A DNA stretch of 64,000 nucleotides from Roseovarius sp. (GTDB lineage Bacteria > Pseudomonadota > Alphaproteobacteria > Rhodobacterales > Rhodobacteraceae), in assembly GCA_029212365.1 (NCBI GenBank), contig JARGOC010000013.1:1-64000 (forward strand), in the 5' to 3' direction. Made by a program: the position numbers and the translations under genes. This document shows positions 35,347 to 43,590 of the stretch, piece after piece. The notes beneath the pieces are model-generated. The model made no database searches. It was not told the DNA's origin and saw only the letters and a program-made list of their open reading frames with translations. Position 1 is the stretch's first letter. Each line of letters begins with the position of its first letter.

Positions 35347-36386
35347 AACGGACGATCAGCAGTTCTGTCTTGAAGGCAAAACCACAAAAAGACGGTGAAA
35401 AAGTAACACTACAGTCTAGCGAAGAAGTCTCCGCTGCCTCCCCAGAAGCAACTACAGAGCCGACCGTCGGCCTTAAACCCCGTATGGGTGGATCAGGTAG
35501 CGCTTGGAAAGCTGGAGCGCTAAGCGACACACAGGTTTTACTCAATGAGAAAAGAGCAAAGACTGTAGATGATATTCTCCATGGGCGACATGAGTTGCAG
35601 CTAGAGCCGAGCCAAGTTCAGGATGAGATTGGCTCTGATAGGCGCGACGATTGGTTAGAGCAAGAAGCCTTTCAGTCACTGTACGATAGTATTGAACAGA
35701 ATGGGCAGGACACTCCAATTCAGGTGTGGCCAGTCGATCCTGATTGGCGGCCTGATCCTCTAGAGCCGGAGTCTTGTGGCGGAGTACCGTTCTACCTGAT
35801 TACGGGGAGACGTAGACACGCGATCGCAGCAAAGCTCGGGCGCACAGTCAGGGCAGTCTTAGCGGATCCGGATAAGCGGGGGTTGTCTGATGATCAGTTT
35901 GAAATGCTGTTCATGCGTTTTCGCGAGAATGAGGAGCGCGAAAATCTCGGGGCATTCGAACGCCTTTTGTCTGTAGGCGAAATGTTTGAGCGGTATGCAA
36001 CCGCTAATCCGGATGAAAAAACCACCGCTGTCGCATTTGCCAAATTGATAGGCGTTCATGAAAGCCATGTTTCGCGTGGAAAAGCGGTTTATCAGGTTCG
36101 AGATGAAATCTTGCACGCGTGCAAGAATATCTATGAGCTCTCTCATAGAGAGGTCGAGAAGGTAGTTTCGAGCCTTTCCACCAGCATCCAGAAAAAGTCG
36201 AAAAAGCCTGCAAAGGCCGAGAAATTGACTGCTATCAGGAAGCTTGGCAACCGGAAGCTCTCCGTCTCATCGATTGGCGGCAAGCTGACCGTTAATGCAA
36301 CAGGATTGAATTTAGATAAGCAACGCCTTGAGGGGCTCAGCGACGTGATCGCGGCTTATTTGCAGGAGCAAGGGCCAAATTCGTGA
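35343..36386 (+). CDS. repB: RepB partition protein (ParB family)
   Basis: The 347-residue protein has a ParB N-domain: ESLYDSIEQNGQ-like spacing, PFYLITGRRRHAIAAKLG (equivalent of GERRxRA) and RFRENEERENLGAFERL, then a helix-turn-helix in VAFAKLIGVHESHVSRGKA. The C-terminus is basic (QKKSKKPAKAEK) and should dimerise. It binds parS and works with RepA. Its own coding sequence contains a palindrome copy (36109-36126), encoding ILHACKN. Confidence 0.9.
   Translation: MKRTISSSVLKAKPQKDGEKVTLQSSEEVSAASPEATTEPTVGLKPRMGGSGSAWKAGALSDTQVLLNEKRAKTVDDILHGRHELQLEPSQVQDEIGSDRRDDWLEQEAFQSLYDSIEQNGQDTPIQVWPVDPDWRPDPLEPESCGGVPFYLITGRRRHAIAAKLGRTVRAVLADPDKRGLSDDQFEMLFMRFRENEERENLGAFERLLSVGEMFERYATANPDEKTTAVAFAKLIGVHESHVSRGKAVYQVRDEILHACKNIYELSHREVEKVVSSLSTSIQKKSKKPAKAEKLTAIRKLGNRKLSVSSIGGKLTVNATGLNLDKQRLEGLSDVIAAYLQEQGPNS
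36109..36126. repeat. 18-bp palindrome inside repB, probable parS copy 2
   Basis: TCTTGCACGCGTGCAAGA is identical to the core of the palindrome at 33812-33829. A perfect palindrome of this length kept within a coding region, matching one beside the repA promoter, points to protein binding rather than chance. Confidence 0.65.
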
Positions 36387-36470
36387 GACGCTCACCCACA
36401 ACGACAGGGAAGGGTGCTTGGCCTACCTTTGAGGCTAAGAGCAGAAAGGAACATCACGTGATCTAACGGC

Positions 36471-36522
36471 AAAAGAAAAGCCCCCAAACCTCACGGTCAG
36501 AGAGCTCATCTAATTTCGTCGC
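36471..36522 (-). ncRNA. Probable repABC antisense RNA (ctRNA)
   Basis: In the repB-repC gap the reverse strand has TTGACA (36558-36553), an 18-base spacer and TATCTA (36534-36529). This promoter would start a transcript near 36522. A GGGGGCTTTTCTTTT stretch on the same strand (ending near 36471) fits a terminator, giving about 52 bases. repABC plasmids encode a ctRNA of this size and position that blocks repC expression and sets incompatibility. On the forward strand, CACCGA-T-TCGGTG (36565-36577 region) could form the repC leader hairpin that the ctRNA induces. Confidence 0.65.
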
Positions 36523-36627
36523 TGTCTTTAGATACCACTGTCCGTGAATCGTTGTCAACTTTGAACACCGATTCGGTGAACGGAACTCTTTTGCCTTCAT
36601 TCAACTGATGGAGGTTTAAAAACTCAC

Positions 36628-37944
36628 ATGAAACATAACGGATGGCGCAAGCCAACTCCGGGCCTTGTGGTCGCTGAAAAGCACGCACAAGCCGGTGAAC
36701 GGCTCTCTATACCCAAATCTAAGGCAACAACCGCTGCAAAGCGGGTAGCAGCAGCGATCGGCCTGCAGGCGCAAGATCTGCTACTTCTTGATACCTTCTC
36801 TGCATTCACACAGCCACAGGACTGGGAGCAGGGCAGGCGGCCTATTGTCTGGGCGTCAAACAACTTCCTGATGGAACAGACAGGGTTCTCGCTGTCGACG
36901 CTGAGACGTCATGTGCGACGACTGGCGGAACTGGGCCTCATCTGGATCAAGGACAGCCCCAACGGCAAGCGCTATGGCCACAGGGACGAGGATGGTGTGA
37001 TTGTGGAAGCCTATGGCTTTGATCTAGCGCCGTTGGCAGCACGCGCGGAGGAGTTCGAGACCCTCTATGCCCAGTTGAAGGAAGAACGGGCCTTCTGTGC
37101 CTCACTCAGGAACGTCATCACGGTCACACGGCGCATTATACGAGCAAAGATCGAGAAAGCGCTGGAGAGCGGCCTACGCGGCCCGTGGAAACAGATGGAG
37201 GAAGAGTTCGCTGTGTTGCTTCAGGGGCTTCCCAAACGCACGACAACGCCCAACAAGCTCCTGGACATCGTAGACTGGTTCAAGGCTTTCAAGGACCGTG
37301 TGGAGCAAGCCTTCGAGGCAGCCTTTGATTGGCCAGAAGAATCTGACGAAAAATCACCTGATCAGGCACCTCAATCAACATCCAATGTTGTTAACATTGA
37401 TACTAATATGACACCCACAGGTGTCACTGATGGCACCCATATACTAACTACAAACAAACCCCATCTTGTATCTAGTAATCGCTTTGAAAAAAAGCACGCG
37501 GAAAACTCAGCACCAGAAAAGCCAACACCTGAGCGGGTTGAGACACCAGAGAAGGTGGATCTTGATGTCGAGTGGAGCACCCACACCAACAAACGCAGTT
37601 CCAACGTTGATATCCCGATGTTGATGCTGACCTGTCCACACTTTGCAGAGATGGCGAGAAACCTTGAGGGCTACATCCGGGACTGGAACGATTTACACCG
37701 AGCGGCCGGAAAAATTCGAGGGATGGCGGGGATTTCCGAGAATGCCTGGAACGTGACGCAGCAGGCGCTTGGACCGGCTGTGGCAACCGCGGCCGTCGCT
37801 TTGACGTACGACAAGTACTCGAACGGGGAGGTGAAATCGCCGGGCGGCTATCTGCGCGGTATGGTTCAGAAGGCTCAGGCAGGAGAATTGCATTTGGATC
37901 GTAGTTTTTATGGTAGATTGAGCGAGCACAGCGCGGCGCAGTAA
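36628..37944 (+). CDS. repC: RepC replication initiator
   Basis: The 438-residue protein begins MKHNGWRKPTPGLVVAEKHA and has the RepC winged-helix region: AAIGLQAQDLLLLDTFSAFT, RPIVWASNNFLMEQTGFSLS and TLRRHVRRLAELGLIWIKDSP. A variable low-complexity part (about 245-325) is followed by the conserved C-terminus with GKIRGMAGISENAWNVTQQA and SPGGYLRGMVQKAQAGEL. RepC is the replication initiator of repABC plasmids and is made in limiting amounts under ctRNA control. A GGAGG SD lies before the ATG. Confidence 0.92.
   Translation: MKHNGWRKPTPGLVVAEKHAQAGERLSIPKSKATTAAKRVAAAIGLQAQDLLLLDTFSAFTQPQDWEQGRRPIVWASNNFLMEQTGFSLSTLRRHVRRLAELGLIWIKDSPNGKRYGHRDEDGVIVEAYGFDLAPLAARAEEFETLYAQLKEERAFCASLRNVITVTRRIIRAKIEKALESGLRGPWKQMEEEFAVLLQGLPKRTTTPNKLLDIVDWFKAFKDRVEQAFEAAFDWPEESDEKSPDQAPQSTSNVVNIDTNMTPTGVTDGTHILTTNKPHLVSSNRFEKKHAENSAPEKPTPERVETPEKVDLDVEWSTHTNKRSSNVDIPMLMLTCPHFAEMARNLEGYIRDWNDLHRAAGKIRGMAGISENAWNVTQQALGPAVATAAVALTYDKYSNGEVKSPGGYLRGMVQKAQAGELHLDRSFYGRLSEHSAAQ
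37365..37485. other. Candidate replication origin inside repC
   Basis: The stretch encoding the low-complexity middle of RepC is AT-richer than the rest of the gene and contains TGACACC (37409-37415), CACA, GGTGTCA (37420-37426). In other repABC plasmids the origin lies in an AT-rich part of repC, so by position this is the likely oriV. No DnaA boxes or iterons were established by eye. Confidence 0.45.
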
Positions 37945-37961
37945 TCGGAAAGGTGGACCAC

Positions 37962-38441
37962 ATGAAAGTTCGTAAGGCGTGGAATTTATTGCCTATATTT
38001 ACGATGCTGGTGCTATCTGCCTGCAAAGAGGAAGCTCCCGATGCTTGGTCTGACACCAAGAGCCATACGCATGTAGCGGCGGTAATGGATTGGATATTGG
38101 AAGCTGAGCCAATCGCAGGAAGTGAGGTCGAATTTGCCGATAACGCCGTTGCCAGAAGAGCGGAACGGATTCATCTGGCCACCATTTTGGTCCCAGCGAT
38201 TGAAGTGGCGACAGACCATGCCAATGCCGAGCTCGCCACCGGTGGTCAGGTGAATTTCCCGGTTCAGATTGAGGATTATGTCGCGGGAACGTTTTACGTC
38301 TCGATTGCCAAGGAAGATGACGAATACAGCTATCTCGTCAACGCAACGAATGGCCCGTTGGGACGGTCGGTCTACCGGATTTCCTTCAAAAATGATGGGG
38401 CAGGGGACAGTGCCAAAATTGAATACTTGGGTGGTTCGTGA
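37962..38441 (+). CDS. Putative lipoprotein
   Basis: The ATG at 37962 (preceded by AAAGG) gives a 159-residue protein with a lipobox, LPIFTMLVLSAC, acylated at Cys21. The mature part is acidic with a beta-rich C-terminus (FPVQIEDYVAGTFYVSIAKE, YSYLVNATNG). No family is recognised. It starts about 17 bases after repC and may be co-transcribed with the replicon, an unusual partner; alternatively it belongs to the recombinase neighbourhood. Confidence 0.65.
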   Translation: MKVRKAWNLLPIFTMLVLSACKEEAPDAWSDTKSHTHVAAVMDWILEAEPIAGSEVEFADNAVARRAERIHLATILVPAIEVATDHANAELATGGQVNFPVQIEDYVAGTFYVSIAKEDDEYSYLVNATNGPLGRSVYRISFKNDGAGDSAKIEYLGGS

Positions 38442-38477
38442 CCGCTTGGGCAAGGCATCTTTTTGGGCGATGGTTTT

Positions 38478-38618
38478 TTAGGCAAACAGGTTGAAAAAAG
38501 CTTCTGGGTACCACCAGCGTTCCACTTCGCCTTGAGATCGGCGGACCAGCAGAAGCACTATGGCGATAATACATACTGCCCAGATCAGGCACGTCTTCAC
38601 ATTTGGCCTTTTTCTCAT
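38478..38618 (-). CDS. Very small single-pass membrane protein (46 residues)
   Basis: The frame from ATG 38618 to TAA 38478 encodes 46 residues: a basic start MRKRPNVKTC, one clear membrane helix LIWAVCIIAIVLLLV, then RRSQGEVERWWYPEAFFNLF. GAGAGAAG lies just upstream. The basic-hydrophobic-amphipathic layout is typical of small bitopic membrane proteins. It sits between the lipoprotein gene and the recombinase. Function unknown. Confidence 0.5.
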   Translation of the reverse strand: MRKRPNVKTCLIWAVCIIAIVLLLVRRSQGEVERWWYPEAFFNLFA

Positions 38619-38660
38619 GCTTCTCTCGGTTCTTTGACAAATCGTAGTGTTGATTTGGAA

Positions 38661-39866
38661 CTAAAGCCCAACCGCCTTGGTCAAATTCACTCGAAACCGA
38701 TCCCTGCGCCGTTGATACCGTCGTGTCATCTCGGCCGATGCATGTCCCAGCTGTTTCTGGACGTAGCGCTCGTCGACTTCGGCGCCGGAGGCGAGACCCG
38801 CGCGCAAGGAATGACCAGAAAACAGCTTCACGCGTTCCTCATCAGAGAGTTTCTCAGGCCCAACACCGGATTCCAAAACAAGGCGCTTGATGAGCCGGGC
38901 AACATGTTTGTCGGACAGCCTATTTGACAACACCTTGGTACCGTCCTGGCTCACGCGCCGGAACACCGGACCATGCGCGAGCTTGGCGTAATGCAACCAC
39001 TGCTCCAGAGCATGGACAGGGCAGGTAGCGTCGGATGACCCGCGGCCGATCTCAACCTCGCGCCAACCGGTCTTACCGCGCAGGTGAAGGACAGCACCGC
39101 CTTTTTCGATTTCGATCCAACCGCTACCGTCTGCGTCAGGACCCTGACTTTCTTCTTTGCTGACATCGAGACCGACGATTTCTGAGCGACGCAGGCCACC
39201 GGCATAGCCGACTAACAAGATGGCCCGATCGCGCATGTCACGTAGATCAAACGAGAGTAGGGCGACCATGTCCAGAACATCCTCGATGAGTACCGCTTCC
39301 TTCTGGGTTGGTGGTTTTCGATGCTGGTTCTTGATGCCGGCCCACACGGTCGCGATGTGACGGTCCCGAAGATCGATAGACAACCCGCGTTGCCGGTAGT
39401 TTGATGACAGACCGGACAGCCGTCGTTCAATCGTCGAGACGGCAAGGCCACGGCTGCCATCCTGCGGTGATGCGCATTCGGTGATGTACAATCCGACCAG
39501 GGCAGGGGAGGGCGGTAGTGGATCCACACCGCGCCGCCGGCACCAGCTGTTAAAATGCGCCCAATCTTTCTTATAGGCCTTGATCGTATTCTCAGACGTG
39601 GCTTTGCTGGCATAGTCGCGGGCGGTATCGACCAGCCGCTCTAGCGACCCGGAACTGGCGATTGTATCTGGCAGGGCAATTGCGCTTGCCTCTGCCTTTT
39701 CGGCCGGTTCTGATAAGAGATCATCCAGATCGATGTCTGGCATAGTGTCAGACGTGTCGCTCGACAAACGACCGTTTGCGTCGCCTTCAGCAGGGGAGCG
39801 CACGGTCATCGGTGCTGACGTCGATTTCTCGGCTTTTTGGTAGCGTTTATTATGAGATTCAGTCAT
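38661..39866 (-). CDS. Tyrosine recombinase/integrase (XerC-like)
   Basis: The 401-residue protein has a SAM-like N-terminal core-binding domain (about 75-180: SENTIKAYKKDWAHFNSWCR) and a catalytic domain with Arg226 in GGLRRSEI, HSLR (352-355), His375 in QLGHASAEM and Tyr384 in TRRYQRRRD, so the catalytic set is complete. The first 60 residues are acidic and low complexity. On plasmids such enzymes resolve multimers or insert elements. It is divergent from the DUF1403 and scpB genes. No attachment site was identified. Confidence 0.88.
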   Translation of the reverse strand: MTESHNKRYQKAEKSTSAPMTVRSPAEGDANGRLSSDTSDTMPDIDLDDLLSEPAEKAEASAIALPDTIASSGSLERLVDTARDYASKATSENTIKAYKKDWAHFNSWCRRRGVDPLPPSPALVGLYITECASPQDGSRGLAVSTIERRLSGLSSNYRQRGLSIDLRDRHIATVWAGIKNQHRKPPTQKEAVLIEDVLDMVALLSFDLRDMRDRAILLVGYAGGLRRSEIVGLDVSKEESQGPDADGSGWIEIEKGGAVLHLRGKTGWREVEIGRGSSDATCPVHALEQWLHYAKLAHGPVFRRVSQDGTKVLSNRLSDKHVARLIKRLVLESGVGPEKLSDEERVKLFSGHSLRAGLASGAEVDERYVQKQLGHASAEMTRRYQRRRDRFRVNLTKAVGL

Positions 39867-39979
39867 TTCCGCAGGCTATCTTTTTACGTCCGATAAGGCA
39901 ACATTATTGGACATAGAAAACACATGCAAGCCGGGGCGGTTTGTTATCTCTTTGATGGCAATAAGCGCCGTTATAAATT

Positions 39980-40945
39980 ATGCTTCTTTACATGATTCAT
40001 GCACCGGACATCCCTGAACCCGACCCTAACATACCCATCTTACCCCATTGGATCATGGATGGCAGGGCGGCTCAGACCCTTGAAAACGCGGGTTTTGCCG
40101 CCGGTTCGGCTCTCGCTTTGCTGCATGCGGTTCTAAACGATCCGCACCTGCAGGTTCCGACCAAGTTGCTCACCGGCAAGTTTGCGTTGAAGGCTGTGGT
40201 TCGATGCCTTCGGCTTGACCGCCGAGGCGAAAACGAAGCCTCGGTCCTTGATGCATACCTACTGACCAAGCCTGGGGATGCAATGGGGCCGGGCGGCGAC
40301 ATGCTGGCCTTCTGGACCAAAGCCTCATCCATCAAGATTGGTCCGCAGGGCTGGCAGAACCGGTTTATGCCGCTGATCCCGGAACACATGCGGAACGATG
40401 TCTATGGCTGGCTTGATTTTGAAAGGGATGGATCGGGCTCGCAAAGTCCGGTGGCCGCAGCCACAGACTTGCTTCAAAAGTGTTTTGAGGCCTATCCGCG
40501 CGACGAGGTTGTTGCCTTCCTGCTCGCCGATATCCGGATGGCCCATGAGCTGCGATGGCCCACTCTCTTCCCCTTCATGGCGCAACATCTGACTGCAAAG
40601 CACTTGCGGGGCAGTCGTGACGAACTGCTGCTCGATGCGCATCTGGCCGTGGCCACCGTCGCTCAAAATGCTGTGCGCCTCTCCTATGATTTGGCCAGGC
40701 GATCAGCGCGTCTGCGCGCAATCGCTCCAAAGCTGCGCGCCAAAGGGTCCGATGCGGCGCTTGTGCTCTTCCTGTCTGAAGTCGCCGTGTCGCCATCGTC
40801 GATGCTGGCAGCCAGGATCAAGGGCACCGATGTTCCGATGACCGGCCGCGCCGCACGCCGGTTCTGTGATCGGCTTGTGGAGTTGGGTGTCATCAAGGAA
40901 CTGACTGGCCGTTCGACGTTCCGTCTTTACGGAGTGAGCGGATGA
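39980..40945 (+). CDS. DUF1403 family protein
   Basis: The 321-residue product contains segments typical of DUF1403: GFAAGSALALLHAVLNDP near residue 38, LLTGKFALKAVVRCLRLDRR, and a C-terminal winged-helix-like part (MTGRAARRFCDRLVELGVIK, LTGRSTFRLYGVSG). Unknown function; such genes usually precede scpB on alphaproteobacterial plasmids. An alternative start is ATG 39992. The ATGA overlap with scpB indicates coupled expression and perhaps a joint role. Confidence 0.8.
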   Translation: MLLYMIHAPDIPEPDPNIPILPHWIMDGRAAQTLENAGFAAGSALALLHAVLNDPHLQVPTKLLTGKFALKAVVRCLRLDRRGENEASVLDAYLLTKPGDAMGPGGDMLAFWTKASSIKIGPQGWQNRFMPLIPEHMRNDVYGWLDFERDGSGSQSPVAAATDLLQKCFEAYPRDEVVAFLLADIRMAHELRWPTLFPFMAQHLTAKHLRGSRDELLLDAHLAVATVAQNAVRLSYDLARRSARLRAIAPKLRAKGSDAALVLFLSEVAVSPSSMLAARIKGTDVPMTGRAARRFCDRLVELGVIKELTGRSTFRLYGVSG

Positions 40946-41562
40946 GTGCAGTCGCGAAACAAGAAGAAGCGCCCGAGTTGCTCGATATCGAGCTCGATCA
41001 TTTGCCTGCTGACCTACGGTGGCGTGAATGGATGAATCGGATTGAGGCGGTGATTTTTGCCAGCGCCAAACCGGTGGCACGTGAAGAATTGAGCCGGGTG
41101 GTGGGGCAGGGGGCCAACCTCGATCTGCTGATTGAAGACATCCAGGCCAATCTCAAGGGCAAGCCCTATGAGATCGTGCATGTGGCTAGCTGCTGGATGT
41201 TCCGGACACGGCCACAATATGCGACTGCCATTCGAACGGCTGCGGATGTTGGAGACCAACAGCACAACTTCTCTGAGGAGGAGATGGCAGTGCTCTGTGC
41301 TGTCGCCTATCACCAGCCGATCGATCGGGCGCGACTCGCTGACATCTTTGGCAAGGAGATCAACCGCGATCTGCTCAGCCGATTGCGGTACAAGAACCTG
41401 ATCGGCAATGGACCTAAAAGTCCGCGACCTGGCGCGCCACATACCTTCGTGACGACGCCGGAGTTCCTGGCGATGTTTGATCTGCACTCATTGCGAGATC
41501 TGCCGGAACTCGATTTGACTGCCGGTGACGCAGCCGAGGAGGCCCAGATTCTGCGGGTCTAA
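40942..41562 (+). CDS. ScpB-like segregation and condensation protein (plasmid-borne)
   Basis: The 206-residue protein has the two winged-helix halves of ScpB: RWREWMNRIEAVIFASAKPV, REELSRVVGQGANLDLLIED, and EEMAVLCAVAYHQPIDRARL with DIFGKEINRDLLSRLRYKNLI, ending PHTFVTTPEFLAMFDL. ScpB pairs with ScpA and SMC in chromosome condensation. No ScpA or SMC is in this window, so it may hijack host SMC or act with the DUF1403 protein in plasmid maintenance. It is convergent with the CapW gene. Confidence 0.82.
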   Translation: MSAVAKQEEAPELLDIELDHLPADLRWREWMNRIEAVIFASAKPVAREELSRVVGQGANLDLLIEDIQANLKGKPYEIVHVASCWMFRTRPQYATAIRTAADVGDQQHNFSEEEMAVLCAVAYHQPIDRARLADIFGKEINRDLLSRLRYKNLIGNGPKSPRPGAPHTFVTTPEFLAMFDLHSLRDLPELDLTAGDAAEEAQILRV

Positions 41563-41606
41563 GCTTGCACGCTTTCAATCGGTCCGAAGAAATTTGACGA
41601 TCGGGG

Positions 41607-42491
41607 CTATGCGCTTGCGCTCAGCTCTTTAGATCTGTCTCGCGCATCGGCAATCGCCGCTTCGACTTCGGCAAGGTTGGCCAATCTGATCTGAGCCCGG
41701 GCAGGTTCCAGGACATCGAGGTCGAGGTTGAGACGTTTGATGAAATAGAACGCAAGGGACAGCCGCATTTCGACTTTCCGAACCCCGCCCCGCATATCGT
41801 AATCACGCTCTATTGCATCGCTCTGTTCTTTGCTCAATTCAGGATGAGGGCATAAGCAAAGCTCAGTCTTGGTCTGCCAGGCAAGGTCGTGGTCCGGATC
41901 AAACTCGACCTCTTTGAATTTTCCGAGCCTTTCAATGCGGGTCAACACGAAATCACGAAACTCCTCACGTTCGCAGCACCAGGCCCGCGCGTGCCAACGG
42001 TGGCCATCAAACGCCAGTGCGTGCGGAGCGATATCGCGCCATCTAGAGCTGGTCAGCGACTGATAGTGGACCGCAAGTGCACTTTTGGATCTTATTGCAC
42101 TTAGAATGCCTTGAAGAGTTTCTGCCCTGACGTCCCGCACAATCTCCGGTGTGATATCGACAGAGGGGATTTGGCTGAACATCATATCATCGCGTTTGAG
42201 AACTCCGTTGACAAAGGCCCTGAGCTGCAAAAGGAGCCGATTGGCTGAAACGCGCAGGAAACGTGGGTTCATCGATTTTGACGCAACGAACCGTTTTTCT
42301 GTCGCGTTGTACTCGATGTTTTCCCCTGCAGCTTCTCGATAATTTCTAAGGTCGACAGACGCCTGTGGGGTCGAAACTCCAAAGTGATCCTCGAGATCAC
42401 TGCGGTTCAGATGGCCTTCCCAGAACAGTCGCCATTCGATGAACTCGAAGCGGGGAGCGAGGTTGCGTCCAGGTGGTGAAGCATCAGACAT
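41607..42491 (-). CDS. capW: WYL-domain repressor, CapW-type regulator of CBASS
   Basis: From ATG 42491 (SD AGGGG) the protein has 294 residues: an N-terminal winged helix-turn-helix (HLNRSDLEDHFGVSTPQASVD), a WYL domain (about 130-205) with AVHYQSLTSSRWRDIAPHAL and HRWHARAWCCEREEFRDFVL, and a C-terminal WCX-like extension with a helical end. CapW/BrxR-family proteins repress neighbouring defence operons and release DNA on an infection cue. It is divergent from the CBASS genes and the promoter between them carries a perfect inverted repeat, which supports the assignment. Confidence 0.85.
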   Translation of the reverse strand: MSDASPPGRNLAPRFEFIEWRLFWEGHLNRSDLEDHFGVSTPQASVDLRNYREAAGENIEYNATEKRFVASKSMNPRFLRVSANRLLLQLRAFVNGVLKRDDMMFSQIPSVDITPEIVRDVRAETLQGILSAIRSKSALAVHYQSLTSSRWRDIAPHALAFDGHRWHARAWCCEREEFRDFVLTRIERLGKFKEVEFDPDHDLAWQTKTELCLCPHPELSKEQSDAIERDYDMRGGVRKVEMRLSLAFYFIKRLNLDLDVLEPARAQIRLANLAEVEAAIADARDRSKELSASA

Positions 42492-42511
42492 GATTAGACC
42501 CCTATTGGTTC

Positions 42512-42540
42512 TTGACATGTATAGCAGCTATACCCATATA
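42512..42540 (+). promoter_or_regulatory. CBASS promoter with CapW operator
   Basis: TTGACA (42512-42517), a 17-base spacer and CATATA (42535-42540) form a good sigma-70 promoter facing the CBASS operon. Inside the spacer lies GTATAGC (42519-42525), one central A, GCTATAC (42527-42533), a perfect 15-bp palindrome. A WYL repressor bound here would block RNA polymerase directly. Confidence 0.75.
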
Positions 42541-42615
42541 GTTTCAATAGTGTTGATGCGGATGGAGGGAAATTCGGGTCATGAAATAGCGATTTGCAGC
42601 GGAGAGGCTGGGGAA

Positions 42616-43581
42616 ATGAGCAGAGATCATGTAGGGCACAAGGAAATTGCGCAGTTTGCCACTGATCGGGTGAACCTGCCTAAGGCGAAGGCAGATGAAT
42701 TCAGAGCTCAAGCCCGCCGGCTTCGTGAAAAGCTGGAAGGGTATCTCAACGAACATCCCGACTTCACGCTGAAAAAAATGCTGCTCTCCGGTAGCTTGGC
42801 CAAAGGAACCGCGCTTCGGTCGCTGAATGACATCGACGTCGCATGCTATGTGAGTGGTGCTGATGCTCCAAAGGACGTCGATGAACTCCTCACTTACATT
42901 GCAGAACGCCTACGCAAAGCCTTCCCGAATTTCACCCCGGACCAGGTTCAGCCACAGACCTATTCGGTCACCGTGACCTTCAAGGGGACCGGGCTTGACG
43001 TGGATATCGTCCCGATCCTCTACAGCGGAGACCCGCAATGGTATGGCGATTTGGTCAGCCAGGAAGACGGATCATTTCTTAAAACCAGCATTCCGCTGCA
43101 CCTTGATTTTGCGTCAAAACGCAAGAAGGCGCAGGAGACTCATTTCGCGCAGGTTGTCCGGCTTGTGAAGTTTTGGGCGCGGCGACTGAAAAATGACGAT
43201 CCCAACTTCCGTTTCAAGTCATTCATGATCGAAATGATCTTGGCGAAGCTCTGCGATGATGGTCTCGACCTCAGTGACTATCCTGAGGCTCTCCAGCATT
43301 TTTTCACCTACGTCGCAAAGAGCAACATGCGGGAACGGATTGTTTTCTCAGACTACTACACACCATCGAGCGTGGGTTCGCTTACGGACACGGTGCAGAT
43401 CATCGATCCGGTAAATGCCGACAACAACGTGGCGCGGCTCTACACGCCATCCAACGCAGACGCGATTGTCGAAGCGGCGCTTGACGCCGGCGATGCAATA
43501 GATGCCGCCTTGGCGGCTCCAACAAAACAGCTGACGGTTGCCTACTGGCAAAAGGTTTTCGGCTCGACGTTCCAAGTTTGA
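42616..43581 (+). CDS. CBASS CD-NTase (cyclic oligonucleotide synthase)
   Basis: The 321-residue protein is a nucleotidyltransferase with GS (59-60) in LLSGSLAKGTA, the catalytic pair D72/D74 in NDIDVACYV, and the third Asp in GLDVDIVPIL (D128 or D130). The C-terminal helical part (FAQVVRLVKFWARRLKNDDP, FRFKSFMIEMILAKL) fits the OAS-like core. It would make a cyclic di- or trinucleotide on phage infection once activated by the HORMA partner. The start at 42616 leaves about 70 bases of leader after the promoter; earlier ATGs at 42556 and 42562 are possible. Clade cannot be fixed by eye. Confidence 0.88.
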   Translation: MSRDHVGHKEIAQFATDRVNLPKAKADEFRAQARRLREKLEGYLNEHPDFTLKKMLLSGSLAKGTALRSLNDIDVACYVSGADAPKDVDELLTYIAERLRKAFPNFTPDQVQPQTYSVTVTFKGTGLDVDIVPILYSGDPQWYGDLVSQEDGSFLKTSIPLHLDFASKRKKAQETHFAQVVRLVKFWARRLKNDDPNFRFKSFMIEMILAKLCDDGLDLSDYPEALQHFFTYVAKSNMRERIVFSDYYTPSSVGSLTDTVQIIDPVNADNNVARLYTPSNADAIVEAALDAGDAIDAALAAPTKQLTVAYWQKVFGSTFQV

Positions 43582-43590
43582 GGTAGCGGC

